From: Himantopus leucocephalus
Lineage: Eukaryota; Chordata; Aves; Charadriiformes; Recurvirostridae
DNA: 64,000 nucleotides
Direction: 5' to 3'
NCBI GenBank assembly: GCA_003993805.1
Contig: RSEF01000031.1
Span: forward strand, 24,949,951-25,013,950
Shown here piece by piece: positions 61,001-64,000 of the stretch (positions are counted from its first letter, which is position 1; every line of letters starts with the position of its first letter). A program made the translations under genes and the position numbers. The notes under the pieces are model-generated. The model saw only the letters and a list, made by a program, of their open reading frames with translations. It did not search any database and was not told the origin of the DNA.

Positions 61001-62540
61001 TTGCTGTGGATGTCATGGGTGTGGAACACCATACAGCCTCACGCACAAGACTCTGTATTTGCATTTCTGAACACAGACCTCTTGCTTCTAATAGCAATTC
61101 ACCACTTCGCTGCTTTGGATGGTGAGCTCCTGGAAATCAAGAGATGGCAGGGAAATCCTCACCGAGACATGGAGTTAAAAGGTCTAATACCTACAAGATA
61201 CGCTGATTGTTTTGCATTGGGACTTACCGATGTTGTCCGTTCAGTGAATATATTTTGCATTTTGGAATCAGTGTAGGTGACACAACTGGAAAACTGTTGT
61301 AACAGAGAAAGACAAAATTCTTGGGATGGCACATGGTAGCCCAGAACTAAGTGCAAGCTAAGTGACCAACTGGTGTCTTTTCTCTGCATTTTGACAAGGA
61401 TTTATCTTGACTGATCTAATCATCCCAAAACACCTACCCTGTTTTGCTTCTTGAGACGCTTGGTGTCTGAACACTGTTTTTTGTTGGTTCTTTGGTTTTT
61501 TGTTTTTTTAAACAGAGGCCACCCCTACTTTCATGGCAGCCCTCCCTCTCTTGATAACATCTGCTACGTGTGACAGGTCTTCCCTCACTGGCAGTTGCTG
61601 TGTTGGGCTGGTTGTGGCAGCTCAGCAGCTCTTGTATTTTGTGCAAGGGTACAGAAGGGAGAAAATATGGACAAAAGATGAACAAAAGCAAGTAACTGTG
61701 AAAACTACAGTTCCAAGTGCCTTTTGGAATCTGTGCTGTTATGGAAAAAATGTCTTGTAACATTTCTTACTGCTGGATCTTTACTGTGGTACTTTGTTAC
61801 TGATTTTAACAGTGAAAACTAAAAGTTAAGCTTCTCTTGCACTGACACAAATGCCTTAAGTTTATGCATAGCAATAGTTGCTTCAGTCCAGCAGATATTT
61901 ATATATTGCAAATACCCGTTGTTCAGTCCTGCAGTTTCTTGTATACAGCTGTATGCCTTCCTTTTTATATAGTACTTTTGGGACTGTAGGAAGGGAATTC
62001 CCTGTGAGAGGCATTCCTTAATTTTGGGGAAGTACACTAAACTTCTGCCGTTGTAGATATGTGTGAAATTCAAGCAATGCTGAAGAACAACTGCGTTTTC
62101 CTGTTGCATAACTGGAAATGGCCGGGACGGTTGACTTCTCACCCTGAGTGCCGCCAAAGTGTAGTACGGCCCTTGTCTCACTGAAGTCTGGGTGCAAGTG
62201 AGAGGTGCTGATAAGATGGCTGGGGTCTTATGCTACAAGATTCCTAGGACACATTGCAGATTCCTAGGGATTGCTAATGCTTACGTGGTTCTAACGAGCT
62301 GTTAACACCTCTCTAGATAATAGTGCCGGTGATTGCTTTCCATTACTCTAATATACACTCTGTAATCATACGCATTCGTTTTCAACAGGCTCTTCTGTCC
62401 GGTTCAACTCAGTGGAAAGTCTGACACATTTTCTTCAATTCCGTGAGATAGTAATGCTATGTAAAGAGGAGTTTCTACCATGCCCTGTAATGGAAAAGCA
62501 CTGGAGTTTCTACAAAGGATGTGAAGATTTTGGATTCTAA
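952..62540 (+). CDS. ANKRD31: ANKRD31 orthologue, 23 coding exons (5' end outside window)
   Basis: Known role: ANKRD31 is a germ-cell protein that acts on meiotic chromosome axes. It binds REC114 and, in mouse, controls where and when double-strand breaks form, including in the pseudoautosomal region. Seen here: spliced exons join in phase throughout, with lengths summing to 4774 nt (1 nt finishing a codon, then 1590 codons and a stop). Module order is an acidic disordered N-terminus, a spacer, three ankyrin repeats, a coiled coil, a RAMA domain and a conserved C-terminal motif, which is the family's order except that the first ankyrin triplet is missing. Human ANKRD31 is about 1870 residues, so this form is shorter. 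The start codon lies upstream of the window. Identification is strong; exact edges are from splice-site reading and lack transcript support. Confidence 0.93.
1008..2735 (+). other. ANKRD31: Intron; short tandem duplications
   Basis: AT-rich intron with no recognised element. It holds a 30-bp tandem duplication (about 1329-1388, units starting ATGGAATC and ATGGAATT) and a repeated GGTTGTT-A-run segment 24 bp apart (1397-1444). The acceptor tract GTTTTTTTTTCCTAG ends at 2735. Confidence 0.7.
1329..1388. repeat. Imperfect 30-bp tandem duplication
   Basis: Two adjacent copies beginning ATGGAATCTAGACACG and ATGGAATTGAGACATA, offset by 30 bp. Differences between copies show it is not very recent. 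Confidence 0.8.
2736..2830 (+). CDS. ANKRD31: ANKRD31 visible exon 2
   Basis: Two nt plus 31 codons, open only in this frame. Encodes [20 protein letters not shown]... ending VDIEM, matching the human stretch that begins PSPEIQLGF. Acceptor CCTAG ends at 2735; donor GTATGT starts at 2831. Ends in phase 0. Confidence 0.92.
2831..6220 (+). other. ANKRD31: Intron, no recognised elements
   Basis: About 3.4 kb. Open frames here are short and lack coding character. I see no repeat family or regulatory site I can name. Confidence 0.65.
6221..6267 (+). CDS. ANKRD31: ANKRD31 visible exon 3
   Basis: 47-nt exon encoding [16 protein letters not shown], with the last codon split CA|G. Acceptor TTCCATTCAG ends at 6220; donor GTGAGT starts at 6268. 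Enters in phase 0 and leaves in phase 2, matching both neighbours. Confidence 0.9.
6268..6909 (+). other. ANKRD31: Intron, no recognised elements
   Basis: Short AT-rich intron; nothing recognised. Confidence 0.6.
6910..7004 (+). CDS. ANKRD31: ANKRD31 visible exon 4
   Basis: One nt, 31 codons, one nt. Encodes [19 protein letters not shown]... ending QQNNSV. Acceptor GAATTCTAG ends at 6909; donor GTATGT starts at 7005. Disordered, no domain. Confidence 0.9.
7005..8030 (+). other. ANKRD31: Intron with a weak CTCF-like motif
   Basis: About 1 kb. TTCCATCTGCTGGTAG near 7752-7767 is a partial minus-strand CTCF-like match. Nothing else recognised. Confidence 0.5.
8031..8071 (+). CDS. ANKRD31: ANKRD31 visible exon 5
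   Basis: 41-nt exon encoding [14 protein letters not shown], with D split across the upstream junction. Acceptor CTAAATTTAG ends at 8030; donor GTTAGT starts at 8072. It is small, but phase fits on both sides (2 nt in, phase 0 out). Confidence 0.85.
10626..11537 (+). repeat. CR1 LINE fragment (ORF2 C-terminus to 3' end)
   Basis: A frame at 10656-11015 holds CR1 reverse-transcriptase C-terminal sequence ([20 protein letters not shown], then [20 protein letters not shown]). The 3' region follows with GGAACAGGTTGCCCACAGAG near 11369 and an end at TTCTGTGATTCTGT near 11535. Internal deletions and frame changes mark it as an old copy. Confidence 0.9.
11893..11908 (-). promoter_or_regulatory. CTCF-like binding motif
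   Basis: The minus strand reads CCAGCAGATGGCACTG, a near-consensus match to the CTCF core CCASYAGRKGGCRS. This is a motif match only; occupancy is not known. Confidence 0.4.
13441..13454 (-). promoter_or_regulatory. Weaker CTCF-like motif
   Basis: The minus strand reads CCAGCAAGTGGCAA, with two differences from the CTCF core. Same orientation as the better match 1.5 kb upstream. Confidence 0.25.
14283..14933 (+). CDS. ANKRD31: ANKRD31 visible exon 6, acidic N-terminal exon
   Basis: 217 codons, phase 0 at both ends, no interruption. Rich in Ser, Glu, Asp and Gln, so probably disordered. Stretches matching human ANKRD31 include [30 protein letters not shown] (human DALPAELLEALNTLS) and [12 protein letters not shown]. 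Acceptor TTTAG ends at 14282; the donor is CAA|GTATAT at 14934. The frame stays open briefly past the donor and stops at about 14952, as expected for intron read-through. Confidence 0.95.
14934..17828 (+). other. ANKRD31: Intron, no recognised elements
   Basis: About 2.9 kb. Short open frames on both strands, none with coding features. No repeat recognised. Confidence 0.6.
17829..18106 (+). CDS. ANKRD31: ANKRD31 visible exon 7
   Basis: 92 codons plus 2 nt. Starts [20 protein letters not shown] and ends TTRSKAKAF plus GA. Acceptor TTTTTTGTCACAG ends at 17828; donor GTATGA starts at 18107, a modest site chosen because it keeps phase with the next exon. Basic towards the C-terminal end, otherwise disordered. 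Confidence 0.88.
18107..18426 (+). other. ANKRD31: Short intron
   Basis: 320-bp AT-rich intron; nothing recognised apart from two competing acceptors at its end (AG at 18410-18411 and at 18425-18426). Confidence 0.65.
18427..18554 (+). CDS. ANKRD31: ANKRD31 visible exon 8, basic exon
   Basis: One nt, 42 codons, one nt. Encodes [16 protein letters not shown]... and the basic run [11 protein letters not shown], a possible nuclear-localisation sequence. Donor GTAAGA starts at 18555. An upstream acceptor (exon start 18412) is also in frame and would add five codons; the CAG acceptor was preferred. Confidence 0.85.
18555..21188 (+). other. ANKRD31: Intron, no recognised elements
   Basis: About 2.6 kb. 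No exon-like frame compatible in phase, and no repeat recognised. Confidence 0.6.
21189..21269 (+). CDS. ANKRD31: ANKRD31 visible exon 9, ends at ankyrin lead-in motif
   Basis: Two nt, 26 codons, one nt. Encodes [17 protein letters not shown] and ends [10 protein letters not shown]. The ending resembles the RN-x-x-GE lead-in that opens ankyrin repeats (compare TKRNEKGET in the retained triplet here). In human the first ankyrin triplet follows a similar lead-in. Here the next in-phase exon (26176) carries no ankyrin sequence. Acceptor TTTTTCAG ends at 21188; donor GTGAGT starts at 21270. Confidence 0.88.
24050..24170. repeat. Degenerate TTAGGG-like tract, left block
   Basis: Scattered variants such as GGATTAGATCC, CTTAGGGGTT, GTGTTAGGGCTGGGACTAGGG. 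No perfect array. It may share an origin with the block right of the CR1 fragment. Confidence 0.35.
24390..25180 (+). repeat. CR1 LINE 5' fragment (ORF1 esterase region and ORF2 start)
   Basis: An interrupted reading frame near 24420-24480 reads [20 protein letters not shown], and the frame at 24531-24743 reads [12 protein letters not shown], then [20 protein letters not shown]. This is the SGNH-type esterase domain of CR1 ORF1, with the Asp-x-x-His block present. A frame at 24957-25175 has [20 protein letters not shown] and [12 protein letters not shown], the start of the ORF2 endonuclease. The reverse-transcriptase part and 3' end are missing, the reverse of the usual 5' truncation. Confidence 0.85.
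25230..25600. repeat. Degenerate TTAGGG-like tract, right block
   Basis: Contains TTGGATTAGGGTTTGGCTTAG (about 25239), CTAAGGCTAGGGTTAAC (about 25336) and GGATTAAGGGTTAAG (about 25579). Strongly diverged; family not recognised. Confidence 0.35.
26176..26237 (+). CDS. ANKRD31: ANKRD31 visible exon 10
   Basis: 62-nt exon encoding [20 protein letters not shown] plus Q. Two nt in, phase 0 out. Acceptor TTTCATTTCAG ends at 26175; donor CAG|GTACAT starts at 26238. Short and without a domain; it fits the phase of both neighbours. Confidence 0.8.
26238..27700 (+). other. ANKRD31: Intron, no recognised elements
   Basis: About 1.5 kb. Nothing recognised. Ends with the acceptor-like CTGTTTTATAG before the decayed exon segment. 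Confidence 0.6.
27701..28588 (+). pseudogene. ANKRD31: Decayed 5' portion of the large ANKRD31 spacer exon
   Basis: After a plausible acceptor (CTGTTTTATAG, ending 27700) comes coding-like sequence in the phase expected from exon 10 ([18 protein letters not shown]). It stops at 27797. Coding-like frames then follow in relay, each ended by a stop: from 27795 to 27879, 27877 to 27934, about 27937 to 28211, 28213 to 28393, and 28310 to 28544. The composition (Ser, Asn, Gln, Lys) matches the intact 3' part that follows. At least five small indels are needed to explain this. The bases before 28588 now read as a good acceptor (CTCTCTTTGCCTTTGAACAG), so the gene probably splices from exon 10 directly to 28589, which keeps frame. 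Confidence 0.75.
28589..29135 (+). CDS. ANKRD31: ANKRD31 visible exon 11, intact part of large spacer exon
   Basis: 182 codons plus 1 nt, uninterrupted. Starts [20 protein letters not shown] and includes [18 protein letters not shown], which parallels a human spacer stretch (EQNSLACMRTLLTHEA). Disordered, Glu/Ser-rich. Start 28589 was chosen because the AG at 28587-28588 has a pyrimidine tract and gives phase 0, matching exon 10. The donor at 29136 (CAG|GTGCCA) is weak from +3 on but is the only site that keeps phase with the next exon. Confidence 0.87.
29136..29688 (+). other. ANKRD31: Short intron
   Basis: 553-bp AT-rich intron; nothing recognised. Its acceptor AAACGAACAG has a T-rich stretch about 10 bases upstream. 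Confidence 0.6.
29689..29931 (+). CDS. ANKRD31: ANKRD31 visible exon 12
   Basis: Two nt, 80 codons, one nt. Begins [18 protein letters not shown] and ends EQQTSKKS. Contains HTKRVRLDP and [14 protein letters not shown], basic and Ser/Gln-rich, with an SQ cluster. Donor GTGAAA starts at 29932. Disordered spacer before the ankyrin triplet. Confidence 0.9.
29932..34964 (+). other. ANKRD31: Intron, 5 kb, simple repeats only
   Basis: T-rich intron with TATATG/GTAT-rich sequence around 31360-31460 and a short CA run near 31717-31734. No interspersed repeat recognised, no supported gene on either strand. Confidence 0.6.
31717..31734. repeat. Short (CA)n microsatellite
   Basis: A short run of CA repeats, likely a length-polymorphic site. 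Confidence 0.85.
34965..35159 (+). CDS. ANKRD31: ANKRD31 visible exon 13, ankyrin repeat 1 of the retained triplet
   Basis: Two nt, 64 codons, one nt. A basic stretch ([15 protein letters not shown]) leads into the ankyrin repeat [20 protein letters not shown], ending at NEQDYAG. The TxLH and GDLSLVK signatures are clear and parallel human GESQLHLAVRRGNLPLVKAL, the start of the second human triplet. The acceptor AG at 34963-34964 was chosen; an AG at 34984-34985 is also in phase and would remove seven codons. Donor GTTTGA starts at 35160. Confidence 0.93.
35160..36019 (+). other. ANKRD31: Intron, no recognised elements
   Basis: 860-bp AT-rich intron; nothing recognised. Confidence 0.6.
36020..36162 (+). 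CDS. ANKRD31: ANKRD31 visible exon 14, ankyrin repeat 2 and start of 3
   Basis: Two nt plus 47 codons, ending in phase 0. Repeat 2 reads [20 protein letters not shown] and [13 protein letters not shown]; repeat 3 opens [14 protein letters not shown]. These parallel human WTPLHEASNEG...DGILPLHDAVANNHL closely. Acceptor TTTTATTAG ends at 36019; donor GTATGT starts at 36163. Confidence 0.96.
36451..36690 (-). repeat. CR1 LINE 3' region, reverse orientation
   Basis: Carries the complement of the CR1 3' region: TCTGGGCAACCTGTTCCAGT near 36597, preceded by CATCTAGGCCAACC near 36484 and GGGATGGGGCATCCACAAC near 36575. Confidence 0.88.
36709..36745 (+). repeat. CR1 3' tail remnant, forward orientation
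   Basis: GTGGTCCCTTCAAACCC, then CATTCCATGGTTCTATAG, matches the sense 3' terminus of CR1. It abuts the next, reverse-oriented copy. Confidence 0.6.
36746..37262 (-). repeat. CR1 LINE 3' end, reverse orientation
   Basis: The minus-strand frame 37428-36925 contains [20 protein letters not shown] and then [22 protein letters not shown]1 reverse-transcriptase C-terminal sequence. On the plus strand, TCCAGTGTTTCACCACCCTC near 36915 and the 3' terminus near 36746 are seen. It differs in detail from the copy at 36451, so this is a separate insertion. Confidence 0.9.
38155..38314 (+). CDS. ANKRD31: ANKRD31 visible exon 15, end of ankyrin triplet
   Basis: 53 codons plus 1 nt. Completes repeat 3 with [19 protein letters not shown], then [19 protein letters not shown], which parallels human AAEILLQNGANP and TALDEADDEKMKELLRSY. 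Acceptor ATAATAG ends at 38154 with a poor pyrimidine tract; donor GTATGT starts at 38315. Confidence 0.95.
38315..38769 (+). other. ANKRD31: Intron with TTTA repeat and unresolved poly-T
   Basis: 455 bp. Holds a (TTTA)n-like stretch near 38444-38470 and a long T run (38741-38759) with an N at 38743, shortly before the acceptor. The true length of the run is uncertain. Confidence 0.75.
38741..38759. repeat. Poly-T run containing N at 38743
   Basis: A homopolymer with one undetermined base. It serves as pyrimidine tract for the exon at 38770. Confidence 0.9.
38770..38867 (+). CDS. ANKRD31: ANKRD31 visible exon 16, basic/Cys exon
   Basis: Two nt plus 32 codons. Encodes [20 protein letters not shown], then [13 protein letters not shown]. 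The basic run followed by closely spaced Cys resembles human RSKRHKQCFCDDGK at the same place. The acceptor GCGGAG ends at 38769 after the poly-T run; the AG two bases later gives an early stop. Donor GTAAGT starts at 38868. Confidence 0.9.
38868..39632 (+). other. ANKRD31: Intron, no recognised elements
   Basis: 765-bp intron; nothing recognised. Confidence 0.6.
39633..39714 (+). CDS. ANKRD31: ANKRD31 visible exon 17, coiled coil
   Basis: 27 codons plus 1 nt. [20 protein letters not shown], then LRTSKDA. Heptad-like, charged helix matching human SAILQDIEEKQEYLLEFE. Acceptor TTGTTAACAG ends at 39632; donor GTAGAT starts at 39715. Confidence 0.92.
39715..41868 (+). other. ANKRD31: Intron, no recognised elements
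   Basis: About 2.2 kb, AT-rich, with T runs. No repeat family or gene recognised. Confidence 0.6.
41869..41965 (+). CDS. ANKRD31: ANKRD31 visible exon 18, coiled coil
   Basis: Two nt, 31 codons, two nt. [20 protein letters not shown], then [12 protein letters not shown]. Matches human NVLAKQKAERDDLAKKYR. Acceptor TTGGACAG ends at 41868; donor GTAAGT starts at 41966. Confidence 0.95.
41966..44502 (+). other. ANKRD31: Intron, no recognised elements
   Basis: About 2.5 kb. The more GC-rich part near 43570-43970 has overlapping open frames without recognisable protein features. No repeat identified. Confidence 0.55.
44503..45556 (+). CDS. ANKRD31: ANKRD31 visible exon 19, coiled-coil end, spacer, RAMA start
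   Basis: One nt plus 351 codons, uninterrupted, ending in phase 0. It opens [20 protein letters not shown] and RQKHLL, matching human VSIESFKHGALREQLANLAARQKSLL. A long Ser/Gln/Thr-rich spacer follows. The last about 35 codons begin a RAMA domain: [20 protein letters not shown], then [11 protein letters not shown] (human IQIKDLILLGRINPGNNILEFK). Acceptor TATTTTCTGTAG ends at 44502; donor AAG|GTAATG starts at 45557. Confidence 0.96.
45557..47709 (+). other. ANKRD31: Intron with a purine-rich simple repeat
   Basis: About 2.2 kb. A (GAAAA)n-like stretch lies at 46080-46111. Nothing else recognised. Confidence 0.65.
46080..46111. repeat. (GAAAA)n purine-rich simple repeat
   Basis: An imperfect array of AAAAAG and GAAAA units. 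Confidence 0.85.
47710..47850 (+). CDS. ANKRD31: ANKRD31 visible exon 20, RAMA domain core
   Basis: 47 codons, phase 0 both sides. [20 protein letters not shown], then [20 protein letters not shown] and WKYVWNK. Matches the human RAMA stretch THKASILLNGKLK...NPVTWLKDLLGG...VTWNYAWSK. RAMA domains are predicted to bind chromatin or modified DNA. Acceptor CTTTTTTAG ends at 47709; donor GTAGGC starts at 47851. Confidence 0.96.
47851..48400 (+). other. ANKRD31: Short intron
   Basis: 550 bp; nothing recognised. Confidence 0.6.
48401..48497 (+). CDS. ANKRD31: ANKRD31 visible exon 21, RAMA end
   Basis: 32 codons plus 1 nt. [20 protein letters not shown] closes the RAMA domain (human VTYLGKELLRYVSED), then [12 protein letters not shown]. 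Acceptor TTTGTACAG ends at 48400; donor GTATGT starts at 48498. Confidence 0.95.
48498..51724 (+). other. ANKRD31: Intron with a 29-bp tandem duplication and a CTCF-like motif
   Basis: About 3.2 kb. Contains a local duplication (50718-50769), an A15 run near 51512-51526, and ACCAGCAGATGTCAGT near 50933, one base off a CTCF-like core. No interspersed repeat recognised. Confidence 0.6.
50718..50769. repeat. 29-bp tandem duplication
   Basis: Two copies of ACTAAACATTAAGAAAATCA, almost identical, 29 bp apart; the sameness suggests a recent event. Confidence 0.85.
51725..51955 (+). CDS. ANKRD31: ANKRD31 visible exon 22, linker before C-terminus
   Basis: Two nt, 76 codons, one nt. [20 protein letters not shown], a His/Gln/Ser-rich stretch, and [12 protein letters not shown]. 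Disordered. Acceptor TTTGTTCTTAG ends at 51724. The donor GTAAGA at 51956 was chosen as a good site that gives phase 1, matching the terminal exon; the frame otherwise runs to a stop at about 52036. Confidence 0.88.
52830..52851. repeat. Poly-T run preceded by N
   Basis: The undetermined base at 52830 directly precedes a T run of about 20 bases; the run's length is uncertain. Confidence 0.9.
54527..54585. repeat. A/C-rich low-complexity tract
   Basis: Irregular units such as AAAACC, ACCCC and CCAAAACCC. No fixed period. Confidence 0.8.
55278..55440 (-). repeat. Old CR1 LINE 3' fragment, reverse orientation
   Basis: AGTCCAACCTCCTGTTCAAA near 55322, AGGTTGCTCAGTGCCTCATC near 55368 and a following GAATAGCTTCAAGGACGGAC match the reverse complement of a CR1 3' region. 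Heavily diverged. Confidence 0.75.
59128..59160. repeat. Short TTGGAAAAA tandem repeat
   Basis: About three imperfect copies, 11 bp apart. Confidence 0.7.
62389..62540 (+). CDS. ANKRD31: ANKRD31 visible exon 23, terminal exon with C-terminal motif
   Basis: Two nt, 49 codons, stop TAA at 62538-62540. The split first codon (A|GC, Ser) fits exon 22. Encodes [20 protein letters not shown], then [20 protein letters not shown]. This parallels the human C-terminus (YLQINEILLISDQEFLPC, HIMDQHWKF), sharing the EFLPC-x2-M-x2-HW pattern. The C-terminal region of mouse ANKRD31 binds the PH domain of REC114, so this exon is inferred to carry that contact. Acceptor TTTTCAACAG ends at 62388. Confidence 0.94.
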
Positions 62541-64000
62541 AGACTTCTTGAGTGCTAACATTTTTTTCTTCATCGTCACTTAGAAGTAAACATTTGAGCT
62601 TTTAGAACTAAGTGCTTTGTTACTATCATTTTGATAAATCATTTGCCCAGCACTTGGAGTGGACTGAAAGATTGTTTGGGTAAATGAGGAACAGGGGAGT
62701 ACTTTGTAGCAGGTGAGGATAACTGTCAATATTGAATTTTGCACTGTAAGATTAAGAAATGTGGAAGTCGATGAGGACTGTTACACACTGGTGCTCATTG
62801 TGAATTATATTCCAGGTTGATAACTTTGTATGAAATTCCACTGATTTCAGTGGCTGCCCGCCCTTGATGGGGCTGCACGGAACCAGATTGGGATCAACAC
62901 CGATGGTCACTTCCTACACCTAAACCTGCAACTGCTCTGCCTGAGCACGTGCTGTCAGAAATGGCTGCGCGTGTTTGTGTAATAACATAAGCTGTTAGGT
63001 AAGGCAAAAGAAATCGAGGTGGTCAGCTTTGAAAATCACCAGCAGCTTTGCTTTGTGTGGCGTGGATACATACAAACATTTGAGAAAGGGGCGGGTGCTG
63101 GGAGAGTTTAAAAGAGGAATCTTGGCCATTGGAAGTGCTCAGGGAAATTCCATTCATGTTCCAGCCAAGTCTTTCTGATAGGCAGAAAATGTGCTGGCGT
63201 ATGGCCGGAAATGCAGTTAGCCTGTTTGTGGAACACGGATTTTTCTACCTAGCATCTTAGATATTCACCCCGATCTCTGGAGGATTTCTATTTGTTTTAA
63301 TTTTACAATGTGTGAATCTGGCTCAGCAGTGTATTTATAACACAATTGACTGTCATGAGAGTTTTCTGCATTCAAATGGCATCCTTGCTCTTTCATTCTC
63401 TGGATTATAAGAAGAGATGAAATAATAGCACCTGTGACTCCTAACTCCAGTGAATGGGATGAGAAATATCTCCTGTCAATACATAACAACCGCAGCTACC
63501 TATTTGGAGTGCGAAGAGCTGTTCTGCAGAAATTTGATTAGTGTCTTAAACAGAAGGTAGTTTAGGGAAGAGAGAGGGGTCTGATGTGCCGGTCTACTGT
63601 GCCCTAGGATGCATGAGCAGTCATAGCCTGATGGGCTGTAAGGATAAAGAAATGAAAACTGCCTGGAAGTCAAAAAAGTTAAAAGGCTACTGAGTGACAG
63701 GTATTTCGTCAAGGTCACTTTCCACACAGAAAGAAAATAGAGCGGTCTCACAGCTGCAGCGGCAAAACAAACCTGAATTGGTTTAAAGGAAATGTTCATT
63801 CAAATACTGCACTTCCGCTTTCACTGAAAAGTGAAAGACGTTTGGATGTTAAAACAACTACTGAATTGCTTATATGTTTGTTTGACATTTTTTTCTGTGT
63901 TACAAGGGGTCTAATAAAAGTAATATATAAAAACTGGGAGGATTTGACCGTAATACTTCTAGTCCATTATATTAACGTGATTACGCGACCTGAGGCAATC
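62541..64000 (+). other. ANKRD31: 3' UTR and downstream flank
   Basis: No coding frame recognised. There is no AATAAA close to the stop; the variant GATAAA near 62632 and the canonical AATAAA at 63913-63918 are candidate poly(A) signals. In human, GCNT4 lies beyond this end of ANKRD31, but none of its coding sequence is visible here. Confidence 0.55.
63913..63918 (+). terminator. ANKRD31: Candidate poly(A) signal AATAAA
   Basis: The canonical hexamer, 1.4 kb past the stop codon. Use would imply a long 3' UTR; an unmarked nearer site is possible. Confidence 0.3.

Larger units (their letters stand above)
51956..62388 (+). other. ANKRD31: Last intron, 10.4 kb
   Basis: Holds a poly-T run with an N at 52830, an A/C-rich stretch (54527-54585), an old CR1 fragment (55278-55440), a decoy exon-like frame (56027-56157), and a TTGGAAAAA-type repeat (59128-59160). 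Nothing else recognised; open frames near 59.4, 61.0 and 61.5 kb lack support. Confidence 0.65.

Noticed and set aside
59394..61760. Open frames near 59.4, 61.0 and 61.5 kb
   Set aside because: Lengths of 70-109 codons are expected by chance here; no family resemblance, and they overlap frames on the other strand.
1..64000. tRNA or rRNA genes, CRISPR arrays, prokaryotic operons
   Set aside because: None seen. The sequence is a spliced vertebrate gene with CR1 LINE fragments.

Overview
The window is a piece of a vertebrate nuclear genome, most likely a bird. It is AT-rich, its genes are split by GT-AG introns, and every interspersed repeat I can name is a CR1 LINE fragment. CR1 dominance with no SINEs and fairly short introns fits birds best; a crocodilian or turtle is not excluded.

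Nearly the whole window is one plus-strand gene, the orthologue of ANKRD31 (ankyrin repeat domain 31, a meiotic regulator of DNA double-strand-break formation that binds REC114). I could place 23 coding exons, from 952 to 62540. Splice phases agree at every junction, giving 1590 codons and a stop. The first coding exon(s) lie before the window: the exon at 952 opens in mid-codon and matches a region a few dozen residues into the human protein. The order is: acidic, disordered N-terminal region (952-18554); small linker exons (21189-26237); a large spacer exon (28589-29135) and a second spacer exon (29689-29931); one ankyrin triplet (34965-38314); a basic/Cys exon (38770-38867); coiled coil (39633-41965 and the start of 44503-45556); a RAMA domain (end of 44503-45556, then 47710-47850 and 48401-48497); a short linker exon (51725-51955); and, after a 10.4-kb intron, a terminal exon (62389-62540) with the conserved C-terminal motif.

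Two departures from the mammalian gene stand out. (1) The first of the two ankyrin triplets known in mammals is not visible: exon 21189-21269 stops exactly at its lead-in motif and the next in-phase exon is unrelated. (2) The 5' part of the large spacer exon (27701-28588) looks like coding sequence but is broken by at least five frame changes and six stops, while a good acceptor at 28588 starts an intact remainder in the correct phase. Together they suggest erosion of the middle of the protein with the ankyrin triplet 2, coiled coil, RAMA and C-terminal modules kept.

The introns hold CR1 fragments (185-648, 10626-11537, 24390-25180, 36451-37262, 55278-55440), degenerate TTAGGG-like tracts around 24-25.6 kb, simple repeats, and a few CTCF-like motifs. 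I see no RNA genes, CRISPR arrays or other protein-coding genes. In human the neighbours of ANKRD31 are HMGCR and GCNT4; no coding part of either is visible here. All comparisons with human ANKRD31 rest on memory of that protein, not on an alignment.
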